A stretch of 64,000 nt of DNA. It comes from Chromera velia. Its lineage: Eukaryota; Sar; Chromeraceae. The stretch spans positions 1 through 64,000 of the forward strand of contig JAHBMJ010002260.1 in NCBI GenBank assembly GCA_018398765.1, given 5' to 3'. A program made the translations under genes and the position numbers. Below, in pieces: positions 11,429-24,859 of this stretch (positions within the stretch are counted from its first letter, which is position 1; the number at the start of each line of letters is the position of its first letter). The notes beneath the pieces were generated by a model, which ran no database searches, was not told the origin of the DNA, and saw only the letters and a list, made by a program, of their open reading frames with translations.

Positions 11429-12032
11429 TCTCCTTTAGAAAACTCTGTAGCTCCCACAATACAAAAAAAGAACTAGACCAATAAATTATATTTAACAAAT
11501 CTTTAAATAAGCGTTATAAGTTAGGCTAGAAGTTATATTATAAGCTTAGGTCTCGGAAGATTGCATCAAAGCCTTCAAGAAGCTCAGAAGCTGCAACTCC
11601 GATCTCCCCCTCATCCTTTTCCCCCTCTCCTTCATCCTCGTCATCTTCTTCATCTTCCTCCTCCTCGTCATCTTCCTCCCTCTCCATGTCTTCATCTTCA
11701 ACCAACAAAAAGACTGGACAGAGCCTTTTCTAATAGAGAATCTAGTGGAGAATATTGCGGGGGTATGTGAAAATGCCACATACATTGACGCACCAGGAAA
11801 TGCAGATTCAGATCTTGCAGGTCATGTCGGCGATATGATGTTGCCCTTTTGAAACAGAGAGTGGATTTGATTGAGGCAAAGACTGGCCTCAGAGTGATGT
11901 AATACTGGACAGAATTCTAATTTTACCTAGAACTTCACCTAGAAATTCACTTCTTATGCTAGTTCCTATGTTACATTCACTTTAGACTTAGCTCTAGCCT
12001 CTAGACCTAGCTCTCAACTTCACTTTACATCT
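11191..12032. other. AT-rich spacer before the LTR-element block
   Basis: Base composition drops sharply to AT-rich, with an (AT)n run at about 11393-11415. A stretch at 11560-11710 rich in CTC/ATC triplets would encode Lys/Arg-rich peptide on the minus strand. The last part repeats ACTT/CTAG words (CTAGAACTTCAC, CTAGAAATTCAC). No gene seen. Some of it may be worn mobile-element sequence. Confidence 0.55.
11393..11415 (+). repeat. (AT)n microsatellite
   Basis: A perfect AT run inside the AT-rich spacer. Confidence 0.9.
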
Positions 12033-12333
12033 TGAAGAGAACTAGAATGGTCCAGTTAAGGACATCAGTCTAGTCACTTACATGGTTCTCTATACAGGAA
12101 TAATAATGCAAGAAGTTTGTCCGGCTTCTACTCTCATCGATCGATAGTTGTTCCATCGAATCATTCTGAGCATTTTACTGAGCAATTTCACAACATGGAT
12201 TGACTCATGTATTTTCTCCGTCTCCGTAATGTCTCAAGCCGCGCCGCACCGATAGGCAACGCAGCAGCACGGGACCGGCCAAGTCGGGCCGACCAATGCA
12301 CGCCCGCCTCCTCTCTATAAGTGGCTGATTACA
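12033..12333 (-). repeat. 3' LTR of the copia element
   Basis: Matches 17854-18160 along its whole length at about 95 percent by eye. A poly-T run just inside it (12343-12359 on the plus strand) is the A-rich polypurine-like tract in the sense direction. Confidence 0.92.
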
Positions 12334-15300
12334 TGCATTCCTTTTTTTTTTTTTTTTGTTTACAGGGCAATCGGAGATGGGGTTGACGTGAGAGAAGGAG
12401 AGGAGTGAGAAGTGAAAAAAGGGAGTAAAAGCTCAATGGACATTGGCTTTGTCAAGGGGTCAGCCACATTGGAATGGGAAGGGACGAACGAAAGGCGGAT
12501 GGAAGCTTCATCCAGCGTATCACGGAGGGAAAAGGTGTGCAGAACGAGTGTGCAAGGCGATTTTTCGATGATGCAGAGCTGAAGTGACTCTATGACGGAT
12601 TGGAGGGCACGCTCGGTCGGACGGGGTATCTCACTGGAAACCAGCTTCAGCAAGTCATTAGAGTCTACCCCCACTTCAGCCGTGACTCCCGCTTTCCAGA
12701 CGCACCTCAAGACAGGCAAAAGACACTCTAAGAAATCAACAAGGTCATGAGCAGCGTAGAGTTCAGCTCGGGTGGAAGACCGGGCGACTCGCTTTTGGGA
12801 AAATGCCCACCACTGTAGGATGGCAGACTTCAAAGTGAAGAGCCACCCAGACTGTGGATGCGTATTTCCGGCAGACCCCAATGCGGTATCGCTCCATGAC
12901 TTAGTGGAGAGGGGGGATGATATGGAAGGGACGTCAGAGCGAGAAATACGGAGGATGCGGGAGGTGGCGGTATATCGGGCATAACAGAGAAAGGAAAGGA
13001 GATAATCAGCGTCGGCGTGAGTGGGAGCGGAGGAATGATGGCTTAGTTGATTGCACCCTTCTGACAAGTCGGGGCGAGTGTCTCGTGCAACCCAGGAAAG
13101 ACACCCCAACCTTTCACGAAAGGCTTTTCCTTCCTGGGCTGTCAAGAGACGGGGCGGTTCAGAGGGAAGCTCGCGAGACGATGGGGGGAGGGGGAATAAA
13201 TCAAGAGGGGGAGTAGGGACGGAAGAGGGAACGGAAGCAGAAGAATCTGCAGAATCCCTCATACCCTCAGGGAGGGGAAAAGACAGGAGGTACTCGGTTT
13301 GATGGATGTGCACAGAGTCCCGTGACACATGGAAATCCACCCCTGCCCAGCGGAGGGTTCCGTCCTTGGGTTTGGTGATCTTCATCTGGTAACCTCCTTT
13401 GGCTGCAATCTCGTACGCTAGCTGAACTGCAGACCGACTAATAGACAGGATGGCAAAGTCGTCAACAAACGTGGGAAGGATACCAAGGAGACGAGAAGTG
13501 GGGGCCTCAGGCTTACCCGTCCATTTCCCCCACATTCCTCGAACAGAAGAAGGCACCCACCCTGCTGCTGCGAGCGTCTTGTTGCGAGAGCGGTCCCACA
13601 AATTTCCACAGTCGCGGAGCCCGTAAAGCGCGCGGTTGAGGAGCCACAGGAACTTCCCATGGTCTGGGTGATCTTTTAGGGGATGGACATAAAGGGAATC
13701 GGAACGGAGAGCCGTGAGGTACGCTGTTTTCACATCGGCCACAACGATTTCACGGGGGTCAAAGTCGGAGTGAGCAAAGGCCATGGCAAGGGCAATGCGC
13801 ATGGCAGACTGGGAAGCGGTAGCGCAGGACGTTGTGACTCCTTCACGGCGGTCGAAAAAAGGAGTGCCATCAGCAACGACTCGAGACTTGTATTTCCAAG
13901 AACCTTCCTCGACACGCTTCTCGGTGTCAACAAAATAGGTGGGCACAGCAGAGCGGCGGTGCTTGGCGTCTACTTCTGTAATTTGGACTCGCTTGTATGC
14001 ATCATTGTCGGCGAGTGATTGCAACTCTGCGGCGCGGGACTTGGCTCGCCCGTTGAGCTGTGCTACTGTGAGCCCCCGGCGTGGGAGAGGAATGTGAGTG
14101 GTGGCAGCTTGGAACGCACTGGGCCCCACCTCAGTGTCCTCGTTCCACAAATACATAACAGACGCACCTGTAACTGGAGTCGGGTACGGGGGGGGAGGGA
14201 AGATGGCAGCCGCGGCTGCTGAGGAGGCAAGTGAATCGAAAGACAACCGATCGGTGGGGAACACTGTTTCTGGGCTTGCAAGGAGAACACTTCGGTAAGT
14301 GTCACAGAGGTGGGAGGGGAGAGTCCCCTCGGCAGAGAGGATAATGTTTCGCTCAACAACCTCTTCTAGAACCAGAAAGCAAAGCTCGGGCCCACACCCA
14401 GAAGGTTTTTGCGCACCGTACAAAAGTTTGGGGCGGCCCCTGAGAGGGCACCATGCAGGCTGCATACGTCGGCTTGCAAGAGGCTGCTTGCCGTATGATC
14501 CCCATGTCTGAACCTCAACCCGTCCCTCACCTTCAGGGTCGACAGCACGGACGCTACCAAGGAAACAGCGTCCTGTGTTCTCATCCCGCCAAAGAATGAG
14601 CTCATCTTTACCAAAATCAGTGATGTCAAACTTGGGAGAGGGCGGCTGGTCAGACGGACACTGTATGTCTGAAGACTGCTGCGGTTGCTGCGGCTGCGCC
14701 TGGTGAGGAGACCTAATGGATGTGTCCGGGCGCTCGGAAGGGGAGTCCAACGGCAACGGAACGACATAGACAGGGTCTGGGTGGGGGCTGTTATTAAGAC
14801 GGATGCACCTGCGATGCGACAGGATGGGCCGTCCAGAAGGAAGACGCAATCGGAACACATGCTCACTTATGCGCTGCAGAACAGTCGCAGAAGTGTAGAG
14901 GGGTGCAAGCTTAGTGCAGGGATGGTCAGGGTGATAGTAGAGGACGGACGAGCCAATGGAGAATGGGGACATCTCGGCAGAGGGGCGACGGGAGGTCTGA
15001 AGGAGGTCACGCAGGGCGTCGATGGGAGGACTGGGTGGCTGGGCACCCCAGCGTCGCTCGAATGGGCTCTTGTGAGTGGACCCTCGAGGCTGACGATTAT
15101 ATTTGGCTGTGGCAAGGGAAGCAAACTCCTTCTAATGCGAATCGTCAAGACCTCGATCTCTGAGAATGCCCCGCAAAATCGTGAGCCACTCACGATGGGA
15201 ACGCTCTGTTTTGCCGAGAGAGTGGTGGCTGCCTACAGGGGTGAAGGGGTTTGTGGCTTCCCGCTCAGCCAACCACTCACACCAATCACCTTGAAATTCG

Positions 15301-17853
15301 GTCCCGTGATCGGTCATCACCTCAGGGGTGAGATCACCCTCCAGACTGCGGGACCAACAATCATAGGCGGCACGGATTGTGGCAAAATCTTTTGTTTCGA
15401 CTACCTCTTGAGCAAGCCAGTCATCATGCTAGTCTTGGATGTGCAATGAATACCCCCCTTTCAACCCCATCACAAGGTCACAACATACTCGCTGCCCGGG
15501 ATGATCGACCTTCAAAGACCCCCGGGTGCCGTCTCCCCCATGCCTTGGCTTCACATGCGCACACGTACCCCCTCGGATGCATGGGAGCAGGGCGCGTTGA
15601 ACAGCACGGCGGGAAATGCTGCTGCAACCGGGAAGAAGGTCAGAAAGGGACGCACGGAGGGAACGCCAAGTGGCCTCGATGCCTGCGTGTCCTAACCATT
15701 CGTGATGTGCGCGGATGAGTTCATCAACAGTGGCTTTGATGGAGATGGGGGGGGGGTCCTGTAAGAAAGAAGATTTTAGTTGCTGAGAAGGAGGCTGATC
15801 GGAGGCTGAAGAACTGTCACAAGATGATGAAACGGGGGGAGAGACAGCGGATTCTCCCAAATGGGTTTTCATAACATGAGACTGGGTGCGATTTCCTCGA
15901 TGCTGCTTCTTCTGTTTGGCTGCCTTCAAACGAGTGGGGAGGTGCCCATTTGCGAGGACAACTAGAGAAGGAGACAACGGAGGGGACACAGGTGATGCAG
16001 GGTCTACCGCAACGGCCGCTGGAGACACAGAAGGGGAATTCAAAGCGGGTGGGGACTCGGGCGGGGAAGTCCCGTCTATCTCCAGAGGCAGAAAAAATAG
16101 ATCATTTGCTGTACGGAGAAAATTGATAACGGTGGAGGGGAGTGCCAAGGATCCAGTTCGATAGTCAAATCGCGCGCCTAGTTTGATGAGACGCTGATTG
16201 CCGATGAGTAGGAGGGTGACTGCTTCTGTTTCCATGATGGACGGTTTCAACACAGCAGGCTGCCCATTTAGTTTGCAAGGAATGGTGGCACGGCGCCGCA
16301 TCCTCACTTTCGTTCGACAAGCAGTAATAACAGAAAGAGGTGTCGGCAAATCAGTCTCAGTCCATTGCAACCCTGACTCTTCAGCATGCTTGTTCAGCCA
16401 GCCACGAGTGCACATAGTGCCACTTGCACCCAGATCAAGCAAACACGCAAAACCGTCAAAAGAGAAACCAGAAGAAACAGGAAGAGAAAAAGCTGACTGT
16501 GATAAATGCCCTACAGCGGCAGCTGCAAGGAAGGCCTCCGAATCTGTATCCGATACCTCTGACTCATTCGTCTCGCCAGTTAGGGCCCCTCCCTGCTGAC
16601 GAGCTCGCCCCTTCCCTGATCCTGTAGACTGTCTCCCCCTCTTTCCCTGCCCGCCCTCATTCCTGCCGGACCCGCCCCCACCTCCGCTGTAGCCATAGGC
16701 TCTCAAGAGGGCAAAGTGGTCACGGGCGAGGTCACAGTCACCAGTCTTGTGTCCCCAGTGATCACAATCGCTGCAGTAGTGCTGTTTCAGGAACTCTTCG
16801 GGACGGTGGGTCTTATGTTCACAGTGAGGGCGCTTGTGAGATGGCCCACTCGCACGGGGCCGAGGGTGGCCAGTGGAAGAGCGATCCGTTAGCTGCACGC
16901 CGTGCGTTTGTGCAGGAATGGACGGATTGGCAGGGAGACGGGAAAAACAAGAGGGCTGGGCAAAGTGGCGGAATTTGGCTACCGCACCATCATTTCCATC
17001 GAAAGGCATATGGGGGGCGATGCTGCTCTCAACATTCGCACAGTGCTGTCGGAAATGCCGTTGATGAGGACCAGGGAAGCGAGCTGCCCCTGACGGCGGG
17101 TGAGGGGGTCAAGGAGGGGAACAAGCTTCTTCTCTACCCTCCAAGTGTTGAGATTGGTTTTGTCTCCCACCCCGGACCACACAGGGACAATCTCTTCCTG
17201 CAACGAGAGACGGGAAATTTCTCGGCAGGCTGCCTTCACCGTCTCGATATACTTCTCAACGTTGGAGGAGTCGGAAGTGGACAGAGTAAAAAGGGAGCAG
17301 AAGTTTGTGAACATCCGCTTGTGTTCGGTTTCCCCCGACGACTGCAAGATGACATTCTTGCAGTGTTCGACATCATCAGACTCGGGGGGGGAGAAATCTG
17401 AGACAAGATCGTAGAGCTGAGGGTATTTTTGCAAACCCTGGCGGAATGCTGCTGCATAGATGTCTGACAGCACACTCGCAGGCTGCAATTTGCAGTGGTC
17501 TTCAAACGCCTTGACAATCGCGACTCTACCCCCGTGAGTGTCTTTGAAGGGGAGCTCGCACTTCCATGGAGCGAATTTCCCCGTGTCAGTGGTGGGGGTG
17601 GGAGTGACTGTCGGAGACGGAATAGAAACGAGAACAGAAGGGGACTGAGAAAGAAATAATTGCGCCAATTTGTTGACATTGGCGGTCAACAAGTCCAAGT
17701 CAGAGGGGCTGGGGCTTTGATCAGAAGGGCCTTTGGAGATAAAACGGCCATCGGCCCCTCGAGGTTGGTCTTCATCCATCAGAGAGGGAAAGCTACACTC
17801 TGATACAGACCAACCGACCCTGAGAAGAAAGAGGAAAGAACCAACTGCTACCA

Positions 17854-18160
17854 TGAAGAGAACTAGAATGGTCCAGTTAAGGACATTAGTTTAGTCACTT
17901 ACACGGTTCTCTATATAGGAATAATAATGCAAGATGTTTGTCCGGCTTCTGCTCTCATCGATCGATAGTTGTTCCATCGAATCATCCTGAGCATTTCACT
18001 GAGCAATTTCACAATGTGGATTGACGCATGTATTTTCTCCGTCTCCGTAAATTAAATGTCTCAAGCCGCGCCGCACCGATAGGCAACGCAGCAGCACGGG
18101 ACCGGCCAAGTCAGGCCAACCAATGCACGCCTGCCTCCTCTCTATAAGTGGCTGATTACA
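17854..18160 (-). repeat. 5' LTR of the copia element
   Basis: Partner of 12033-12333. In the sense direction the LTR is followed at once by TGGTAGCAGTTGG, a plausible tRNA primer-binding site. The matching tRNA was not identified. Confidence 0.92.
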
Positions 18161-21100
18161 CACCCCTCCATCTTGTTCAAATCCTTTTCCTTAACAATGT
18201 TCGTTTCTGTCCTCTTGCTTCTTTTCACACAAATTCTTTGCCTGACCAGCAGGGTTTTGTTAGTGTGTTATCCATCTGAACTTGGTGCCTACACCACATC
18301 ACTTTCCCCCCGGTTCTGCCCAGTTCTTGAATCACGAAGTCCAGCATCCTTTGGGATGTTCCGTCTGCTGCGACCCCCGATCTCAACTGTTCAAACAGGG
18401 GGTTGCAATCGGTAAAGAAAGTGACTAGTGGTTTGGTCCCCCACATCTGTGTTAACAGGGATTTGATGCATGGGAGATGTTTGACCATGCTTTCAAATGT
18501 AGTGGCTTCAGCTGCTGTGCTGCTCCTGTGCTTGTGATTGTGCTTCTCTGTGTGCCAGCTTATACAATTCTCCCATAGATTCACTAGCTCTAACGCCTTC
18601 TCGGGTGTCTATCCTGTAGAGGAAAATCAGCCAACCCAGCCTCCCGCTATAGGTCTTGCAGGAATAGGCGGAGTTAGGCATGATCGCTAGCATCATTCTC
18701 TTCAGACGGTTCAATACTCTCATCTTCTTTCTTTTCTTTGAGCATTTCCATTACTTTGATGCCTGCCCGCATAATCTGTCTACAAAGCCGTGTGGAGTGA
18801 CAGCTCAACACATCAGCCCACACCCGTCTGTTTGGTCGCGTCCTCACCATCTAGTGAAAGACTCCGTTGATGCTTCTCATCAGGGGTTCTAACCTTCCTT
18901 CCTTCTCTTTCTCTGTTGTAGGTTCAAGCTCGGTTGCACTAACTTCTCCCCCCTTTCTTTTCTCCCCCAAAACCCTCCATATGGCATCCGTGTTCACCCC
19001 TCTGCAGTAGGAGTCTTGGGAAATTTCGGCTGTACTATAGGAAAACATGAAGTCCATACCTGTATATTTGATTGATGACTGAGGAGGGAGCTCCCACAGG
19101 TGCCCCCAATCGAACTTTGTCTTCAGAAACTCGATCTCTCCCTCCATCTCTTTTTTTCCTTTTCTTCCCCTAAACACGTCGTCAATCCAGTTGATCTGAA
19201 CACCATCAGCAGGCTGTCCAGATTCTTCTACCTTGATCGCGACCCCCGTCTCTATGCGTTTGTAGCCTGCCTGTCCCTACACTTTGGTAAAGCTCTTGTC
19301 GAATATGTTTCCCGAGCAAAGCATTCCATAGAGGCCCTTCTCAATCAATTGTAACTCCCCAGGGCGGCTCTGCGCAGCTCTGCATAGTCTTCATCATTAA
19401 TGTCATCATAGGGGTTTGTGTCTAGGATTTCAGGCAGCCAATCAGGGATGATGACGGCTGCGCGTTTCTCATTTCTATCAGAGGCTGTAAAAAATATACC
19501 AGAGATGTCTCCGGCGAACAGATTCAGAGAGAAAGTCAAAGAAAAGATAGCAAAGATCAGAATAGCCCAGACAGAAGGTATACTAACATAAGTATCGACC
19601 GCCCTCTTGTCCGTGAAACCCTTACCAAAGCACCTCGCTTTCGGTTTTCTGTTGATTCCCTGCCTCTGCCTTCCTTCGTTCTCATCCCCAGTTCTTTTTA
19701 TCCTTCCTTTCCTGCCCTTGTACTTCTGGAGCTGTTCCCCCTCTCTGTCGTACTGCAGCCTGTCACCCTTGCCCATGGTCTGTCTTAATTGTACTGCCTT
19801 CTCTTTTTCCTGTCTGTTCTCTTCCTTTTCTTTCTCTGCCTGCTGGGTTTCCTTTTCTTTTCATGTCAGCCTCCAGCCCATTCGCATGACAGAGTCAACT
19901 TCCTTTCTATCGACTACCCTGCCCAGAACCCCCTTACCTACAATGTTCTTCAACCACTCATCTCGGCACGCGACATCGAAGTCCCCCCTTACGACCTCCT
20001 CCGGGTGTGCAGGAGTCTGGGTGGACCCCTGCTTGAAGTTATTGGGGACCGTGAGCGGGTGCTCAGGGTCGGGGCCCAGATAGAAGCAGTCATGGGTAGG
20101 GGAAAGGAAGAAGACGTTCTGAGCGGGAGGTCGCTCACCCAGGTCAAACCTGGGGGGTCCCTCACTAGATCTCTCTCCATTGTCTCTTGTCTCTTCCTGC
20201 TTTGCCTCCCTGTTCCTTCTCTCTTCACCCAACTGCCCACCAGTCAGAGCATCAGGTGCAAGATGATTCTCTCCGAAAAAAGAATCGTTGTCATCGCTGT
20301 TGTCTCCACCCCCCGCAGCTTAAACTTCACCCCCCTCTGCTTGATCTCCGGATTCGGCCTCTTCGTCCCTCTGTGCTGGTGCCTCTTACTCACACCCCCC
20401 CACCTGTGTAGAGGGAGGGGATGAGATTTCTGCCTCAATGGCAGGAAGCAAATGTCCTCCAGCAAACTCGAAGTACTGGAGGACGTCCATCTTGCGGACA
20501 GTCATGTCAGACAAGCCTGCAAACTTCCACTTACCATCTGGCTGCTGCTGGATTTTGGAAGTTACATGGGTGCTCTTGCGAGACTTTCCGGTGATGACAA
20601 GAGGAGTGAGTTTGTTGTCAGGTCTGCGAATGAGGATGCCAGTGAATCGGTCGTGAGCATCGGCAGGAACGTCTGCGCCATGCTGTTCAGAGAAATCCAC
20701 CTCCCCAATCGCCTGCACTCCCTCACTTCTATTATTACCCCCGGCAGGACTGGCAGCAGCTCCGTGTAGAGGGTGGAAGGGAGGGGCATCAGATGCATCA
20801 TCTGGAATGGGTAGAAGGCGTAGTGGCATCTCCACGCTGTCTGAAGCCCAATCAGGACCCCCCCAACAGGATACGACCCCGCGCTTCACTAGTTTGACGT
20901 ATTGAGGGTGGGTTTTGAGGCTGTCCCAGACATCTTTGTTCAGTTGTTTTCGGGTTACGACGGTGGTGCTTTTGTTCTTTTCATACAGTCACACCACCTC
21001 ACTCCCTGCTAGTTCAATGCCACTCTTTGCTGTCCTCAACACACCGACATCTCCAATGAGGAATCGGAAGGGAGGAAGGACGCCAAATGCCTTCTCCCAC

Positions 21101-23900
21101 TGACTTATCCTGAGGACTTTGCTATAGAGCTTTGCACGTGTCAGTGCCACCCCCCTGGCTTGATAGCCCCAGAGGGATTTGGGGCATGAACCGAACTGAC
21201 GTTTCCATTTGGCTCTGAGGGCTGCTAGCTTGGTTCTTCTTTGGCGGTTTTTTCCTTCCACAAACCCGAGTGGCCTCTTTTCTCCTGCAGGGTTATCGAG
21301 GAACGTCATACCTCTGCGTTCAACAAAATCTCCTAGTGGTCCTCCACAGAATTCGGGTGCCTTGTCACATCGGATTCTGCCTGCAACGGCTTTCGGACCT
21401 TCCTTCTGGAATTGAACATCCCCAAACGACTCCACAAACTCAATGTGGTCACGCACTCCATCAACGGAGTGGTTACGAGATTTGAAGGGATAGTCGAGAT
21501 CGATGCCGCTGTACTCATCTAGTACACTCAGGCAGCATGCGTGAGGCCCGTTGACCTCATCATCATTTGGGAACCAGTGATCAAGTTGCATGATTTGGAA
21601 AGGCCCACCCACATCCTCATGTTGGGTGGGGACAGGTGCTAGAGTGGGAATGGTTACATTTTTGAGGGGACACAGCCGGCACTCTGTCTCAAGCCTTTTC
21701 CAGTCTTCAGTCCTTGCGTGCATCCCCCTACTTGCCAGTGTGGGCTCTAGTTTATCTTGACCAACGTGTTCGAATCGTCTGTGATGTGCCCTCAGTTCCT
21801 CAAAACTGATTGTTCTCTCTCTGATTGCCTATGCCCCCTCAGTCTTCTGCATTGCTTCTTTGACTTCGTCTGCTGTGGGAATGAATGTGGTTGTGAATGG
21901 AAGGTTGGAAGTGACGTCTCCCTTAGGATTCTCAACTACCATCTCAACGAGAAAACCCCTCGCGTCTCGCACGATCACGTAGGAGTCCTTTCCCTCACGA
22001 TGGAGGAGGGTTTCCCCCTCCTCATGATCTTCCTGCATCAGATAGGGGACTGAGTCTTCAGTCAGATACACCCACAGAAGCAGAACCTTCCATCCTTTCC
22101 CTCTCACTCGATTCTTTTGGGTAATGCAAGCGAGACGAGAGATCTGAATTTTCTTTGGAGATTTTTTCAGAGCCACCCCGAATGAACCCTCACACGGCTC
22201 ACTCCAGACTACCATCCCCCCAAGCTCTTTCTCCCAGCCGAGAGGTGCAGTCGTACATGAGTCTATGTGCATCCGTACAGACAGGCGGCCTGGCAGATCG
22301 ACTTGACTAACCATTGACTGAACTTGTTTAAATTTGGGGGATCGGGTGGCTTCCTCTCGATCTCATGCTCTAGAACCACGTACGCCTTGTGCGTCTCCGT
22401 CACAAACCAGGGCTTCGGTGCCCCGTCACGGAACTGAAACATGGTGCCCTGTTGTTGTTTGATGATCCCTCCCTCCGCATCTTGAAAATGTCACAAAGGG
22501 AGAGAGAAAAGAGATGAGAAAGGAAGAACAGTCATACACATATGCTGTCGAAAATACTCAGAAAGGTGGCCTGCCTTCTGAGATACTTTCCTAGTCAGGG
22601 CATTCTGCCCCCTAAATCTGCTGACCTCATTATAGTCAGGTGATTGCCCTTGACCTTTCCACTTGTCAGCAACGTATGCCGTTTTTCCGTCATATTGACC
22701 GGGGCCGCCTCCGCACGCTGCCTACATCCCTCCACGTCCTCTGTATGCCTGTGGACGCCCCCTGCCTCGAGGGTTGGATGAGGAAGATGAAGGGGACTGC
22801 TGCTGTGCCTTCGCCTTCTTGTCATGGCAGTATTGGGTGAAGTGTCCCGTCCTCTGACAAATGTCGCAATGAGCCTACATCCTGGAGTATTCGTTGTGCA
22901 CTAGCCACTCGGCATCATGTCCCCCCTTCCGACCACATCTGGAGTAGTCTTTCTGTTCATGGGATCCTGGGGGACCATTCTATCCCTCTGCTCTCCCCTG
23001 CCAACTCCTTTGATAATCTCCTCTTCCTGACCCTATGTTGCCCCTGCCTCTGCCTCCCCTGTGGCCTTTCCCCCTCGGGGGAAACCCTGCACCCCCAACA
23101 AATGCAACCTCCTCCTTCGCAATGAGAGATTTCTGTTTGGGGGGGTTTGGCGTAGAGCTTTGTGCTTTGACCCAAACAGGGGGGCCACCAGGAGCCTCAT
23201 CGATAGCATTGGTATAGGATTTGGCAGCAAGCCTTTTGGCCTCCGCCATGATCTTGTCATAATCCGACAGATCGTCTTCATCCTAATCATTCTCTATCTT
23301 CTTCTGGTTGTACCGGGGAAAGCAGGCAAACATGGCTTCTCTTCTCAATAATACAGAGACATCGCTCTCTGTGCCACAATTCTTCATTTCCTTAACCAGG
23401 GTCTCAAAAGAGTCCACCATCAATTGAAAGGATTTATATCCGTATCCGTTATCGGCAAGGGTCTGCCACTGTTGAGCGTTCTGTTTCTTCTTTGTTCTCG
23501 AGGTCTCATCCAGAAGTTGCTTCACCTTGTCCCTCAATGCGTTTCTGTACTTAACCCATTCAATCTTCCCACCGGAATGAAAAGTGATGTCGAGAGGGTT
23601 TTTCTTTTGGTCAAACAACAATTAAATGGAATTGCCTACGATGTGATGGTTATGAGTTGCTGCGTAAATTCTGCTGGCTTGCCACTGAGCAATTTGCTCT
23701 TCTGAGGTGCCAAACAGTTTCTGATCTCCTTCAGTCCTATTCTTGTAAGAATCCCACCAGGGCTGAAAGGTGTCATTCGCTCCCAATACAGGGAAAGACG
23801 AACCACCGGAGTCAGACATTCTCTCACTGGATCGTTACCAGAAAGATTTATATGTGATCTAACGGCCCTTAGGCCACAGGTACACAGCACTCTTACGTTG
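18161..23900 (-). mobile_element. Second, divergent copia-like retrotransposon, fossil without recognised LTRs
   Basis: A minus-strand element directly abutting the first. The gag start lies near 23.8 kb. A CCHC knuckle (CDICQRTGHFTQYCHDKK) lies near 22.85 kb. An integrase core with spaced Asp/Asp/Glu-type residues lies at about 21.0-21.7 kb, reverse transcriptase parts at about 19.4-20.3 kb, and an RNase H part with a terminal TKPCWSG-type motif near 18.3-18.6 kb. The domain order is that of Ty1/copia, but the sequence is only distantly like its neighbour. The coding region is broken in many places (well over five). Both outer limits are approximate. I could not find matching LTRs, so it is probably older, and its 3' end may have been lost where the first element lies. 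Confidence 0.7.
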
Positions 23901-24180
23901 CTCCTATTTCTAGAGGTTGTGTCAACAGAGTCTCTTTCTTAACTTCATACGAGCAGCAGTCTCTTATTTTATCTGACTCCTCAATCTAAATTTAATTACT
24001 GCAATACATGCATTTAATTCTGCATGCATGGATTTTCAAGATGTTCACGCGCTCGGTCTTAGCTTAATGGAAAGACACCATGCCGCGGAGCCGGTTGGCC
24101 GGTGCCGGTCCCACTGCGCATCTTTCTGTATAAATCTAGATATAAATATTGTTGAGTAAGAGTATAGACGCCGCATACTA
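23901..24180. other. AT-rich junction between elements
   Basis: Mixed AT-rich sequence with no coding frame. It may contain the worn 5' LTR of the second copia-like element, which I could not prove. A stretch near 24056-24125 resembles a tRNA A-box but lacks a convincing B-box. Confidence 0.4.
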
Positions 24181-24352
24181 GATGGTTGTCAAGGATGGTT
24201 GTCTAATAAAAAACTATAAAAAACCTATAATTTCAAATGTCATGCACTCATTAAAAAAAACTGTTCCAATATTTTTTTATGTCTTTTTATTATAAATTTT
24301 ATAGTGCAGGGCCTAGTAATCAATAAATAAACAACCGTCTTTGACAACCGTC
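24181..24352. mobile_element. MITE with TA target duplication (mariner-like, non-autonomous)
   Basis: A 172-bp AT-rich element. Its left end (GATGGTTGTCAAGGATGGTTG plus C at 24181-24203, shown here minus the last base) is matched in reverse by the right end at 24330-24352 with about two mismatches. Each end holds the word GGTTGTC twice. TA dinucleotides flank both sides (24179-24180 and 24353-24354), as expected for Tc1/mariner-type insertion. No coding capacity. Family placement rests only on the TA duplication and ends. Confidence 0.65.
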
Positions 24353-24363
24353 TACCATTATAA

Positions 24364-24859
24364 TGAATCTGCTAGTGGGCAAGCTCGTGAGCTATACGGG
24401 ACTCTACATACACACAACTTACTTGAGTCTATTTCGGTACTCATCTGTCAGGTCCCTAGGTCAGGTCCTTCATCATCACTTCGAGTCGTTCTGATAAGAT
24501 CCTTTCTGTATGGCTTGTCAAGTAATTCTGGCTTCGCATGTATGCACATTTGTATCGCTTTCCAAGTAAATTCAGATACATATATAGATTCAATGTCACG
24601 TCTGTTTCCATCTTTCTATCTCTGTATGTTCACGCTTTATACTTCTTTCTGATACTGAGATCAGTCTCACTTCTGTTGCCATCTGTTGTTGATATGTTGC
24701 TTTGACAGTGTTGCTGCAACTGTGTTGTTTACACCGTTAAGACTGCCATACGTCTGACGCACGCTCGGTGGGCCATCCGTTCTGTGGGTTCACTCCCGCG
24801 GCCGCACGCGCCTGGCCTGTCCCATGGCCCGTCGCCGCTTTCTGAATTAGGGCACAACA
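24364..24859 (-). repeat. 3' LTR of the gypsy element
   Basis: Pairs with 30525-31007. A G-rich polypurine-like tract (sense strand) lies just inside it at about 24861-24873. Possible target duplication CATTAT occurs at 24356-24361 and 31008-31013, two bases outside the ideal position on this side. Confidence 0.9.

Larger units (their letters stand above)
12033..18160 (-). mobile_element. Ty1/copia LTR retrotransposon, fossil copy with both LTRs
   Basis: A 6.1-kb element read on the minus strand. It is bounded by LTRs of 301 and 307 bases that begin TG and end CA in sense. Order from the 5' end: gag in the right-hand part, with a CCHC zinc knuckle (about 16.7-16.8 kb); an aspartic protease (FACLLDLGASGT, about 16.4 kb); integrase with its HHCC and core parts (about 15.1-15.8 kb); a linker; reverse transcriptase (VVADVKTAYL and FVDDFAIL, about 13.3-13.9 kb); and RNase H (about 12.5-12.9 kb). 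Protease-integrase-RT-RNase H order defines the copia family. A primer-site-like TGG follows the 5' LTR, and an A-rich tract precedes the 3' LTR. The coding region looks broken in about three places. The LTRs differ by about 14 substitutions and one small indel by eye, near 5 percent, so the insertion is moderately old. No clean target duplication was found. Confidence 0.9.

Noticed and set aside
18161-18173. A target-site duplication for the copia element (CATCT)
   Set aside because: CATCT directly precedes the left LTR but occurs only 9 bases beyond the right LTR, so it is not a proper flanking duplication.
24056-24125. A tRNA-like stretch (TAGCTTAATGG resembles an A-box)
   Set aside because: No matching T-arm or B-box, and the acceptor ends do not pair. 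It may be a worn SINE-type remnant but is not a tRNA gene.
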